Part shown: positions 40,836 through 53,023 of the stretch, piece after piece
Position numbering within the stretch: position 1 is the first letter of the stretch
Layout of the letters: each line of letters starts with the position of its first letter
Assembly: GCF_036669915.1 (NCBI RefSeq)
Contig: NC_089313.1
Span: 4,971,585-5,035,584 of the forward strand
Length of the DNA: 64,000 nucleotides
Source of the DNA: Pocillopora verrucosa
Lineage: Eukaryota; Cnidaria; Anthozoa; Scleractinia; Pocilloporidae
Direction: 5' to 3'
Position numbers and translations under genes: made by a program
Notes under the pieces: generated by a model
Databases searched by the model: none
Told to the model about the DNA's origin: nothing
Seen by the model: only the letters and a program-made list of their open reading frames with translations

Positions 40836-41190
40836 GAGTAAAATTGTGTCGGATCTCTTTTACTGTGAAAGTGAGAGATTAAAATGAAATTATTATTATT
40901 ATTATTATTCTGTAAATTGTACACCAGCCATAAGCCACCTCATCTTCCAGTTTTTTGTCTGCGACTATTTCTTCCTAAGTAAATTGATGTTTCATGGAAT
41001 GTCAATGTTTGTTGAATCTCATTTCTGTGGACTGCTTAACTCTGTGGTTTATTGATTGGCTTGGTTATTAGAAAATTGAAGTCGCTAAACCTACTGTACA
41101 GAAATCTCAGCTAGCCCAAGTTTATTACTCGCGTACATTGATCTGAATTGGCGGTGTATTTTTATTGTGAAACAGTCGAAGATAGACTAC

Positions 41191-41237
41191 GAGCAATCGC
41201 TCCTTTCCGGCGAAGTTAGTCGCGCGGGTCAGAAAAA
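41191..41237 (+). repeat. dispersed repeat, second copy of 29817-29862
   Basis: GAGCAATCGCTCCTTTCCGG followed by CGAAGTTAGTCGCGCGGGTC matches the copy at 29817-29862 with a few substitutions. The inverted partner arm seen there is not evident here. Confidence 0.55.
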
Positions 41238-42598
41238 CTTAGTGTGTGTAGCGAGGAGCATTTAAAGTGAGGCGCTCGAAAAGTTTCGAACCTCTCACTC
41301 CTAGAGCAGCCCACGGCTTCCTAACATCAATTTATCTTTCACAGAGTTGTTTAGTTTGTTTGTTTGTTTTTTTTTTACTGACTTCACCTAAAAGGAGAGA
41401 CTGTCTAGCCCTTAGTAGAATCATTTGTATGGAGAAAACTGTGGCATTTGGAATACAAACAATTTCCAGTTTTGAGCTTTGGAAAAGAAAAAAAACAGAC
41501 CTTTCTTCTGTCAAACGTTTCTATGTGTCCGGGGTAGTTTTGAGGAGGCTCCAGAAGGTTTTTGCTTGATGTTAGCGCGCGCCAGCGTTACGTTTTTCTA
41601 TAAATAAATTTTTATGTTTTCGCTTTTCGAGGTCACTAAAAGCCATTAAAAGGCAATGAGCAAGGTTCAAACTATCGTTGGAATTGCTGTAGTAAATATT
41701 ATTAATAAAAAATGATTTTCGTTATTAAGCTAAGGCTTTATAAAGGGATACGCTCGCCAGCGATAATTTGGCTTTGCCTTTTATTTTCTTCAATTTGCTT
41801 CTCATTTTGAGAAAATTTTCCCGCCGATCATTTAAAAGCCTTGGTAGGTGTTACCAAGGCAGTTTCCTCTTTATTTGCAATTTTGTATTTTCTTCCTCTA
41901 TCTAAAATTTGGTCTTACGTTTTTTTTTTCAACGGGCACTAGGAAGGGCACAAATGTGTTTAACGTTTCGGCAAATCTTAGGAAATTCTACTGAACGAAA
42001 CGCGATAAATCTTACTCGAAAGATCGCTATTTTCTTTGTCGCAAAACATTACGTAATGGAATAGAACTTTGCTAAGATCGGTATCTGAGCATGCGTAGAC
42101 TTTCGAATCTGTCTCCCTTTAGTAATCTTGTCCACAGTGTTTTCTTTTCGGTTGACCTCTTTTTCAGGCGTAGAAGGCCTATGAATATTACGGGTATAGT
42201 TGCTAGAGACCGTAGATTTCATCACATAAAAACTGCATTGTGTTAAACTGTTTGGAACACACCTTTTCCGATGACAGCCGTGCGATCGAATCAAGCTGCC
42301 ATGTTGGTTTTGCATATCTCGCGCGGTCAAAAAACCTTAAAAGCCAGCTGTCAGTTACTGTGGAAAGAGGACTGGGTTTACAAGTTGTAATTAAAGGTCT
42401 TCTCACACAAAAAAATCCTTATTTTACCCAATTTTTTTTTCACAATAAGATCGAAGGAGACTTTATTCTCTAAGTACTAGCTGCAAAGACTCGTGATCGC
42501 TGGCATCATTTCAAATCTAAATTTAACTTTTTTTCTTTGTGCATGGCGCTGTTTTGTTAGAGTCGAGGCTGTCCTTTCGCCATCCTGAAATAGAAATA

Positions 42599-42611
42599 TG
42601 ACGTATATAAC
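42599..42611 (+). promoter_or_regulatory. CRE-like and TATA-like motifs upstream of TAZ-kinase
   Basis: TGACGTATATAAC combines a TGACGT half-site with a TATATAA-like box about 245 bases upstream of the start codon, followed by GCATTGTGGGTCA. Motif reading only. Confidence 0.3.
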
Positions 42612-42854
42612 GGAGTGCATTGTGGGTCATATTCAAATATCAAACGCACCCATAACACGTTTAGCAAAACGGCAAGGCGAAAGAAGAACATTTACTCTTC
42701 GACGTGGATTTAAAGTTTTTCTGTCCACTTTTTCTCTCACAAAAATCAGAAATTAGCGTTGAAACGCTATAATAAGAACGTTTATGCAATAGAAGGTACT
42801 CGGGAAGCCTTCACTCGCGACGATTTACACAGTCGAAACCTCTAACGAAACATC

Positions 42855-45800
42855 ATGGCGCCCAACAGGTCTGAGGCAATGACGTTATCAACCAACGCTC
42901 CGCCAGCTTCAGATATAGGTACATTTGAAGGAATGCCGCTCAAATTGGAAAAAAAGTCAGTATACGCACGATGCAGCTCAGTAAGCTTAGCTGCCGAAGA
43001 AGAAAGCGTCCATCAAGTGCAGGATATCGGGAAGGAATACTATCGTTCGATAGCGTTGAATTTTAAGACCACCTCCTCAGTGACGATTCTCAAAAGATGT
43101 GCAAATCCAGACAGTCCACATTGGGAAACCTGGCCCGGCGTTTGCGCTGGCCTAGACGAAGATCCAAGGCAAAGGAAAGTAAAACAGCGCGTTGCAATCG
43201 AACCTGAGAAAAAGAATTCCAAAGAAGCCGTCGAGAATGACGACAATAGCCATTCCTTTTCACTTCGCTGGCAGCAGAAAGAGGAAATTACTTTCTTTTC
43301 ACCCGACACCGAAAACAGATGCGAAAAGAAAACGACGAAAGGGTTCGAAGTAGACGATTTTAAGACAGGTGAGTAAGTTAATCGGGAAGTGAGATAACAC
43401 AGTAAAGGTGTTTTTCGACATGATGTTTAAAGAACTACTTGTTTACTAAAGAAATTCGTGGGTGTGACGTAGCTTGAAATCCTCTGCTTTTTGTTAAAAT
43501 CGCTACAAAACATCTATCAGAGTTTGAGAACGTCTTTTCCTTTAGTTTAATTGGTGAATGTTGCGAAAGACCACGTTTTCTGTGGAATTGTTTGCGTTTT
43601 TCGTGGTTGCGTGTCAAGAATTTCTTTCTCGGTCATGTGACTTTACCATTTGGTCCCGAATTGTACATGTACAAGGGTGGATGTTCTGTGGAAACCGTTA
43701 ATCATCTGTTACATCTGAGTGAAAACCTATAAAGGAAATGAAGAGAGATCGTAGTAAATATATACAGAGTTAGCTGTATACATAATGTGGTTTAGGCCCT
43801 TCACGGCGCAAGATTATGGATTATGAATGACTGCTTTCGCTTTCTTCCAGTCATATGACTCGAAACAGGAAGTTTGTGATAATAACGTCTGGTTTCGGTG
43901 TCCGCGCATCAATTATTTGCATGAATTGCCGTTCAAAGGGCTGTCTTTGTCCCCATCGTGTGCATCAATAATTTGTTGTTTTACATTTTGATCCCTGGTG
44001 AAGTTTCTGAGGGTTTTATAATTTTTTAAGAATTTGTTTATCAGATAAAACATGGTTAAAGTTTTAATCTATTTGGTCTATTTTGTGCCTTCGCCTTTGG
44101 TTATCTTTGGTTCTAATGATGCAAGTGCAGAGAGATTAGTTATATTAGATAAGTTATTGCAGGGGAAAAAGAGGGCAGTTATGTAAGAATGAATATTTTT
44201 CATTTTTCCTAACTTTTTATCCATTGTTCAATGGAAGGTCACTGTAATTTATCAAAGTCCTTGTGCAAGGTTTTTTTTAAAACAATGTAAATATTTTTAT
44301 TTCACAGATGTAAAGGCCAAAGAGGAATTTGATTTCAGCATTTTGACGATCCCATATTCTGTACAAGAGAGTTCCATCAGTCCAGATGATTTGTTCTCAT
44401 TAGAACCTCCTTCAGCTTCATCTGAAGTTATAGAGGTTCAAGATGACACATCTACAAAAGAAGAAACAACAAATGATGAAACAGCTGAAGTAAAAGTTGA
44501 AGAAGCAGGGCAGCTTACTAAAACTGAATCAAAGCACAAAAGCATTCCAAGAAGGTTTGTATCTTGGTTTTCCCTAGGGATTCATCAGCAAGAGTGTAAA
44601 TTGGTGTGAAACAGATAGTGAAATGTTGTACAGTACTTGATTTTTACTCATTTTATACCCCCAAATTAAATCCTTTAAGTAATGAGAATGGTTTTGGAAT
44701 TTGTGCTGACATTTCTTGTGGGTACAGTTTTAATCCTTTGTAAATATTTTGTTTTAACTTGTAGGCATGCTGCTAAAAGAAAGAAGCGAAATGTTTGGTC
44801 CATCACTGTGCCTGACCCCCCTGCAGTGCAGCACAAGCAGGCAAAGAAAACATCTAAAACAGCCAAAGAAAGAAAACCAAGAAGCATCAGGAGGTGTGCT
44901 CCAAAACAGTCATGTCTTTCCTTTGAAGAGATCATCGAATCTATCAACCACATAAAACCAGCACCATCCAAGAGGAGGAAACCCAACTCCAACTTGGGGG
45001 AACCAAAAGATTCTGGTGTTGATAGTGAAGGAAGCAGTAGTGGTAGCAGTGGTGGATGCAGCAGCAACTCTGGAAGTGGCAGTGGTAGTTCATCTGGGGG
45101 GAGCAGTAGTGGTGGTGGCGGCTTTGGGGGAAAGGGAAATGCTGATGGAGATGAAGGTGATAAAAAGAAGTATCCACAGTGGTATTTCCCTGGCGAACAA
45201 CAGATTGACACACCAGGCAGAAATGAAAAGAAAAGATCTCCAGATGAAGAGAAAGATGATGAAAGTGTGGAAAAAATGGAGGAAGATTTTCCCACTACTA
45301 AGCAGTCAGGCCTCCAGATGTTCTTGCCATCCAAAGTTGATAATGCAGAACAATGTCACTGCCCTGGAGAGGAAGGAACTCATATGACCCCAACTGGAAA
45401 GGTAGTTTGCCCATTAATGTGTATTAGTACCTACTGAAGTCAATTGTTTCAGCCTAAGCTAATAGCCAGTCAATGATAATATTTTTGCCTTAAAGAAACT
45501 GGTTTAAGTTGCTATTTGTTGCATTTTACAGCATGAATGTAACTCTACCACAGACTAATCCAATTTAATTCAGTTTCAAACTTAATTGAACTCTTTATTA
45601 GAGACATGAAGAGGTTGTAATAGTCAAAGGAAATTGCAGAAACTAATGAGTTTTTATACAATGTGAAATGGCCATCCCTCTGTTCATCCTTATTGGTTAA
45701 GTATAAAGTGATTCCACTAGAAACGCAGATGTCAATGAATGATCAACTTAGTGTTACTTTGATTTTGTTTGTGAGTGTCTGTGTGCTAAAATTCCATGGA

Positions 45801-48800
45801 TTCATATTTTATTTGCAGAGTGACATCATCTTTTTCCCTCAAGATGTTCAGCATGCAAGTTACTGTTCGATTCCTGTTTGTCGTAACCAAAAATGCAAGA
45901 AAGTAAGTTGTGACCAGCATATTTAAATATGTCAGGTATGGCTATTTTGCAGTGAGGGTAATTAAAAAATAGAAGAAATAGTAATTTTGTTTCTGGTTCA
46001 TCAAAGTTCTTACAATGCAATTGAATGCATACTGTATTTACTCATGTATAAGTTGACCTTTATGACCAAAGAAAATCACCCCAAAAATTCACCCTCAACT
46101 TGTACACAAGTCATACTCAAAGACCTGACCCAAGCAATCCAAGAAATTAGCAGAACAATTGTTTGAAGTCCGTTAGGAAAATCCAGTTTACAAAACCAGT
46201 TCTAGTGTGTTCGAGGTTTGTCAGCTTAGTGACCTGGCAAATGCTGTTGTCTTGTGAGGTCTTGTTTGTCACACGCTATTCTTTGAAGTTCTTCAGTGTT
46301 CCTTTGTTCTACTAAATCTCCTTTCATACTCAACATTGAGATAAAGGTTAGTTAAGTGCAAGAAGATTTCAAATTCAATGTGATTTACAAATATTGTAAG
46401 ATACCTCTTTAGTAGATCAAAGTGTTGGTGTATTCTTAAATTGTGGTGATGTGAACAAGTACTAATAAACTTCATAGCACATGGTAACATTTTGCTCTGC
46501 AGTTTTTTTAGTTCTCTGTGTTTTCAATACATTCTCAGAAATAAGAGATAAACTTGTTGGGAAATTTTGCTTTGTCTGAATTTTACTTCTTTTATAAGAA
46601 ATGATGAAAAATCTGATTTTTGACTTGAAAATGCCAGGTTGACTTATACACAGGTTTGACTTGTACATGAGTAAATATGATAAATGTCTTTAAAAAAGAA
46701 AAAAAATTTAAAAATTTAAAAAAAAATAATAAATAATAATTTTGAACATTTTCCTGCAGGTGAAAATGGAGTTGGAGCACTTGCAAGTTCATAAAGACTG
46801 GCACCATTGTGGACGTTGTTTGATCACATGGAATATTGTTAAACAGCACGCACGTTTTTGCCATAGGTCAGGGTGTAGAGTTCCTGACTGTGAAAGCCTG
46901 AGGTAAGGTCAACAAGCTTTGAAAAAGAGTTAGTTGTATCTTAGATGTTGGAAGTTGCATTTGGACAAATGTTAGAGCATTTTTAATAGCCTAAGTGAGA
47001 AACCAGAGGTAAAATGACCAAGGAAGTAGATGCTGTTAAATCACTCAAAATTTTACACTGTAACAATATCAGTCTAGGGGAAATTTTCTTAACCTTTAAC
47101 TCCCATAAGTGATCAAGACAGAATTTCTCCTTACAATATCAATATAGTATGAAGCAGATAAGTGATGAGAGTAAAGAACAATATTAATCAGGGAATTATT
47201 AGTGGATCCAATACCAAATTTTCCAAACTAACATCACAAGAACTACCGAAGCATAGTAAGGAGAGTTACTAATGAGATCTTGGAGTTAAAACTCGGATTT
47301 CTGTACCCCTTGACATCTTGGGCATTTATCAACATTAAGGCTTGGCTGCTCAGGTTAAAAGTTGAATCTAAAGCACATTTGTTTATGATACTGTCAGCTT
47401 GCACTAAAGGAGGACCGAACAAGGATCTGTAAGTCATGAGGGTTTTTAGAGGGTGTAATCTTATGACTTAAATTTGTCATTGCAGGGAAAGCTATAAAGG
47501 TAATGGAGAACCTGTTCCTGTAAGGCAGAGAAAAATTTCTCCACCAGTGCAAGTACCAGTGCCAGCCTCACCACCATTTAACTTAGCACCTCCTGTAGCA
47601 TCAGGCTTTGAACCACCAACACCTCATCGCATTGAGGGCAAAGTGATATTCCGAGTAATGTTTAAATTTGTTTGATTAATTTAATGCTAAGGCCAGTACA
47701 AAGTCTTCAATTGATGTAGTTGTGAGGGAAAAAATTAGAGAGGCTGTTGTACATGTCCTAAGTTAGTTGAAAGTGTTTCATTACAAGGGCAACAAGTAAA
47801 TCTTTAAATTGAAAGACCAACCAAGATCATTGTTGTGGCAAACACTAGGATTGGGTCAGATGCAAACCAGCCATCATGTGGTTTTTGAAGTACACTGTTG
47901 ACACTGATAATATGATAATATTTTAATTTAAACATTGCCTCCTGAAGCATGTCCCATATCGAATTGTTCTCTTGAAGGTTTTGTGCACAAATTTCTGTCT
48001 TGCATATCTGGAACATTTGAAGCAGATATCGTTTCAGCTCAGAGGAGGTTATTTCTTAACCCTTTAACTCCCAAGATCTGATTGTTAATTCTCCTCTGTA
48101 GCTGCAACATATTTCCTTGTAAATTAGTTATGAGAACCTGGTGCTAGATCAAGATAGCAGCTTCTACCTGATAAGTTTGAATATTCTCATCACCTGTTTG
48201 CTGAAGAATGTATGGATATTGTTGAGAGAAATTTTATGTTAATCACTTCTGGGAGTTAAAGGGTTTTAAAAAATCATTTCTGGTGTCCTAAGAAACTGTG
48301 AGATTGTAAAAGATTTTATTGACTACTCGCTCTCCAACACCCAACATGCCTGAATATTAAATGAGAGAGATGGTAATTTTTTTCCCCACAGAATTCGACA
48401 GATGTGCCGAAAAATTTCTTTGTTGAACACATTGACTACTTTAAGATGGAAAGAGAGAAGCTTGGAAAGGGAGCTAATGGGGAAATTTTTGCCTGTTTTT
48501 TGACAAGCGACAGAACTAAAAAGATGGCTTTGAAGGAGGTAGGACTGTTTTGTGTGAAGTATCAATTACTTTTTGCCTACATCATCATCGTGGTGGGTCT
48601 TGATAGTAATGAAGTGAACATTAAGTGCTGGTTGTAAAAGTGATCTTCTAAGAGAGGGTTAACTCTCCCAGACTTCACTGAAAGAGAACAAGTGCCAGTA
48701 GGACTTCTGTAACCCCTTGGGTTCTAATTTTGAGGCCTTGAAGAACATTTTATTAATTTGCTGATTTGTTTTCTTCTTTTGTTGTCAGACAAGTTACTCC

Positions 48801-51015
48801 ATTAGTAGGGAGGAAGTAGAAGTGTACAAGATGCTAGGTGATCATCCACATATTGTCCCTCACTATGTAGGAACAATAAGGGACAGTCGGGGATGTGCTA
48901 ATATCTTCATGGAAAAGTGTGGTATGTTACCAGAAAGTCCTTCATTTTCATACCAATGTAACTTGCATATTAGTATATTGATAAGGTTTTACTTTTTTTG
49001 ATGTTCAATTCATTCTGTCCCAAGATCTCATCATAATTGTCCTCACTGTCTGCCATACAATTCTTGATTATGTTACTTTTAAGAATTTATTGGATCAACT
49101 AATAATCCCCCAATTGATATTTTCCTTTATTCTGATCACTTTTTGCTTTATATTGGAAGGAGAAATTCTGTCTTGGAGTTTAAAGTTAACACAACTGTTT
49201 TTGCCTCTTTCTGCAGAACAATCTCTTTTCGACTACATGGAGTCAATATTGAAGAGACGATTGACATGTGGGGAAGCCATGTATTACTGGCTTCAGATCC
49301 TTGCTGCAGTTGATTACTTGCACAACTTGGAAGTTCCAATAATTCATAAAGACATCAAAGGTAAGAACGCTGAGACAACAATAGAGTAAAACTTCATTTC
49401 TGTCAGAAACTCCATGTCTTAAAGTAACTTTACAGTACAGGTCAAAGAAGTAACTAGCTTTTTAATGACGTTTTGATGGAAACAAGACAGGCATCAGTGA
49501 TAGCGCCAGAAATGTATCAGCATGTTATGATACTGAAATTAATGTCGTATGAATTGTGATCTTTCTTTTCAGCCAAAAATGTACTGTTGGCCGTAGAAGG
49601 TTCACGGGCCAAACTGGCTGATTTTGACGCGGCAAGGAGGTTGCATCATGAACTCACTGAAGCTGGTCTGAAACCCCTTGGAACAAGGGGCTTTGTTTCT
49701 CCTGAGGTGAGATGTGGTATTCAAGATAATGATTGATTAAAATGAATTGTTCAAGAAAAAGTTTGGAAGGCTTTTTCCTTTCTTGATTCATTATTTATTT
49801 TTGAGTGAGTCAAGTGAGTCCATTTTCTCAGCTCTCTCAATTGTTGATGGGTAAACCAGAACTAGATTAAGATCCAAGGTGATAAAAATGGACAAGATCT
49901 TTGTTTGCTTCAAAGCATTTGGATAATTTTACTTTATTCATGAACAAAGTGTGTTTCAAAGGCCCTGTTAAAGCAAACAAGCTGTTTCATTTTCCATTTC
50001 ATTCAAAAACGGGTTCAGTTTGGAGAATGTGTGACTGCTATACAGAATAAAAATTTTCATTTCATAGTTATCAAGCACAAATGAACTGAAAGACCCTGTT
50101 GCTAAATAAAACAAGGGAAAACAAAGATTAATGGGGTCCTGTGGTGCCAATAATTATTTTTTGTTACTTTAAGTGCAACAAAAAAGTGAGTGACATTTGT
50201 TGTAATTCTGAAGGTTTTGAGACAGAAACCTCATGGCAGGCCAACTGATATCTACACTTTGGGATGTTTCTTATTGAACTGATAGTGGGAGTTCCATCCA
50301 AAGAATCCTTGCAGGAACAGGTAAGCTTTAATGATCAGTGAGCTATAGTATTTGGGAAAGCTTGGAGAGTTTTTTGTATAACAGTTTGCTCTGATCATCA
50401 AGGAGGCTTTCAGCTTTGATACTGTTAAGGAGAAAGGGACATTTGGAATTGGTTTTTTTTTTGTTTGTTGTGTTTTGTTTTTTTTGTTCTCCTTAAGTGG
50501 TTAAAAACTGTTTTTTTGAAAGATCAAGTTTGCCATTGCATTCCCTAGATTAAACCTTTGAATGTATTTTTGGAAATTGTGGACAGTAGGGAGGCACTCA
50601 TGTTTAGTTACTGGTTCCTGCATTATATATGATGTAGCTCTTAAAGCTTTGTTCAACTTTCCTGTCTCTTACCAAATAAACTTTCTTTTTTTTTTCTTTG
50701 GGGACAGATCAACAAGCTAAGACAGTTTAATCAAGAACGTGGACAGTTGGTATTTGACTGTACAAAGGTAAGTCTGAGATAACTACTCTCTATTCATATT
50801 TCAAATAATTTTGATTGATAATTGCAACATTTTAGCATAACTATAACAGGGGGGGATGGGCTGGACAGGGAAGAGCTCCTCAATAACACAAGTTATTTTC
50901 ATTTTTTAATTCTCGTAGTCTAGTGTAGTGGTATTTTCTTTGGTAATAGAGTAGTGTAATGTAAAGTTGTGCATGTAGAATTGGTGATGTATCTTGCGTA
51001 CTTGTAAAAACTGTA

Positions 51016-51050
<35 letters not shown>

Positions 51051-51698
51051 ATAAACTATAACAAGTCTGGATCTGGGAATGAGGCTGAGTAATGAGACAT
51101 TATGAACTTATCATTCCTCTCTATATATGAATGAATATGGAGGTGTAATCATTCAACCAACCTTCATGTCTTTCGCAGGCCAGGAATATAGTAGTCCAAA
51201 CATTGTGAACTTCAATTCATTGCTCAACTTGACAATTACTAGTGATTTGAGAGTGTGAATCGAATGATTAACCCTTTAACCCCAAAGAGTGACTAGCATT
51301 TAATTTCTCCTTACAATCTCACCCCTGAATCACACATCAAGGTCATGAGAGTAAAGGAAATGATCACCAACTGAAGAAAAAAAAAAAAAAAAAAAAAGCT
51401 GTTGATTGTTACACAAATTCTCCTTGTTGGCACCTCCTTAGGGAATGTATGGTCCTCTCTCAGGATGAAATTCTTTCTTATGGATCTCTTCATTTTCTTT
51501 CACCTCTCTCTACAATATCTTTGGTTTTTTTCTTACATGTAGCGGTAAGCTTATCTGCACTATTTACGCAAAGAATTGAAATACATTTCACCATCATTGT
51601 CTTTTCAGGAGAACCCAGAGGAGCGGCCAACTGCACGTAGTTTGCTGCAGCGGCCAGTCATCCAGGAATTTATGTCCGGAGTGCCCATGGAACACTAA
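42855..51698 (+). CDS. TAZ zinc-finger protein kinase, frameshifted near 3' end
   Basis: Thirteen exons: 42855-43368, 44308-44554, 44765-45401, 45819-45902, 46760-46902, 47486-47654, 48392-48538, 48789-48921, 49217-49360, 49573-49706, 50214-50320, 50708-50767, 51609-51698; all boundaries are GT-AG with matching phases. N-terminal 466 residues are disordered, with a DSGVDS site and a Ser/Gly tract. A TAZ-type zinc finger (about 478-542) follows: HASYC, CRNQKC, HHCGRC, HARFC, CRVPDC. After a Pro-rich linker comes a kinase domain: LGKGANGE loop, lysine in MALKE (646), HKDIKAKN (735-742), DFD (756-758) for DFG, SPE for APE. Exon 11 has 107 bases where 108 are needed: the frame as given stops after DIYTLGCF, while the next frame continues ELIVGVPSKE into exons 12-13 and ends NPEERPTARSLLQ...MEH. 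That points to one missing base (T run near 50267) and an intended 869 aa, against 806 as read. NIPs resembling NIK/MAP3K (HIVPHYVGTIRD, NIFMEK) are weak. Substrates unknown. Confidence 0.88.
46030..46681. mobile_element. 650-bp non-autonomous transposon with terminal inverted repeats
   Basis: The left end TACTGTATTTACTCATGTAT, then AAGTTGACC, is mirrored at the right end by TGACTTGTACATGAGTAAAT. The TIRs are about 28 bp. It sits in intron 4 of the TAZ-kinase gene. No transposase; the superfamily is not assigned. Confidence 0.7.
47089..47290 (+). mobile_element. TTAA-MITE subfamily B
   Basis: TTAACCTTTAACTCCCATAA to GAGATCTTGGAGTTAAA; the right GGGTTAA is lost. Intron 5 of the TAZ-kinase gene. 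Confidence 0.82.
48056..48269 (-). mobile_element. TTAA-MITE subfamily C
   Basis: TTAACCCTTTAACTCCCAAG to GGGAGTTAAAGGGTTTTA; intron 6 of the TAZ-kinase gene, upstream of the first kinase exon. Confidence 0.85.
49005..49189 (-). mobile_element. TTAA-MITE subfamily B, eroded
   Basis: CCCAAGATCTCATCATAATT to GTTTAAAGTTAA; intron 8 of the TAZ-kinase gene. Confidence 0.75.
51268..51449 (+). mobile_element. TTAA-MITE subfamily A with poly-A expansion, truncated
   Basis: Starts TTAACCCTTTAACCCCAAAG. A run of about 22 A at 51376-51398 interrupts the GAAGAAGCT block, and the right end is missing. Last intron of the TAZ-kinase gene. Confidence 0.85.
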
Positions 51699-52058
51699 GG
51701 TAAACTTGCTCCTCTAGGCATCTTTCCTTCTGTTTATCACTTTTTAGTCAGATGAGCCAAAGTTGATGTATTTGCAAATCTGATTCAGGTATTTTGTCTA
51801 TTTTTGCAGGACATATGAGGAATCATTTTAAACAAGAACTTTGGCAATTAGTTGTCTTGAGAAGTTTTTTTTATTTTTGTTTTTTTAAGCTCTTGTTAAA
51901 AGATAGCAGTAAGGTACTAAAGTAAGTAGTTTGTGTAGAAACTTTTTGTTGTGCTGTATCAGTGGTGAATGTTCAAGTAGCAGCCTTTTGTTGCAAGGAA
52001 GTTCAATTAGGATGATAGTTAAAAAAATAAAAAAAAATAAATAAAAAAATTAGTTAGT

Positions 52059-52270
52059 GTTAACCCTTGGCCCCTAAGAGTGACTAGCATCCAATTTCTC
52101 CTCACAATAACACCCCTGGATCAAACATTAAGTTCATAAGAGTAAAGGAGATGATGTAAACTGAAGAAGCTCTTGATTTTTGAACAAATTCTCCTTGTCA
52201 GCACAATAAGGAAATGTGTGGAGTACACTATGGAGAATATCCATACTGATGTTAATGTGTTAAGGGTTAA
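52059..52270 (+). mobile_element. TTAA-MITE subfamily A
   Basis: Full-length: TTAACCCTTGGCCCCTAAGA to GTGTTAAGGGTTAA. Confidence 0.9.
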
Positions 52271-52990
52271 TGATAAAAGCATGGCACATGGTATGAATCG
52301 ATGCAGATGATGCCTTAGAAGCTCATATTTGCTTAGAAGGAAATTGCTTTAGTGAATTTACCCACCACATTTTTGGCTTAGAAGGAAATTGCTTTAGTGT
52401 ATTTTTAGAATTTTTTTAGTCTATATCTAGTGTATATTTAATTACACCATTTCTTAGTGTATATTTAGAATTTTTTCAAGCACAATTTTAAAGGAAGGGT
52501 TGCATAGAACAAAGCCTTAAGTGGAAATGCACTTTGATCTCTTCAGTATTTTGGCTCATCCCATCTAGCTAAATATTAGAGAACAATTCAAACTCAGGAG
52601 ATTCTCAAGGCTTTTAAAACAGTAATGTCTTGAAAAGATTCCAACTGTGCCTTAAGAAAAGCCCTCAAAGGGTCTACTCTTTTTTTCCCTCTAGCCTGAG
52701 TATATAGTTTTGTAGATAGGTCAATTTCTATTTTAACAATGTGATAGAAGTATATCTTTGTAGAAATGTAAAAATAAGGATTTGCTAAGTAATAGAGTTG
52801 CAAAATCAGCAACATAATTATCTTATGGATTCCATGTTGTGGTGCATTTGTTTAACAATACATTGTACTTGATGTCAAAATGGTGACTAAGCTTAAGAGT
52901 GACACAACTGTGTCCCTGATGTTCTTTCAACACTGTGAGACCTTTTGTGTGCTAGAACTGTACAAATCCACAGCTTTATGAAGTCTTTTA

Positions 52991-53023
<33 letters not shown>
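52991..53023. repeat. TG/TA dinucleotide microsatellite
   Basis: A short TGTGTG run followed by about 12 TA units. Confidence 0.9.

Larger units (their letters stand above)
40797..42854. other. DDX52 to TAZ-kinase intergenic region
   Basis: No coding exon recognised; the plus frame 41267-41569 and minus frames at 42049-42406 show no domain. It contains an ATT run (40887-40908), the dispersed repeat at 41191-41237, and near the right end the promoter of the TAZ-kinase gene. Confidence 0.4.

Noticed and set aside
44675..45334. 219-codon minus-strand frame rich in Ser, Pro and Leu
   Set aside because: Antisense shadow of the Ser/Gly-rich exon 3 of the TAZ-kinase.
48392..51698. Naming the kinase as NIK/MAP3K14
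   Set aside because: Similarity is confined to a few short blocks, and the architecture and DFD motif differ; no orthology can be claimed without a tree.
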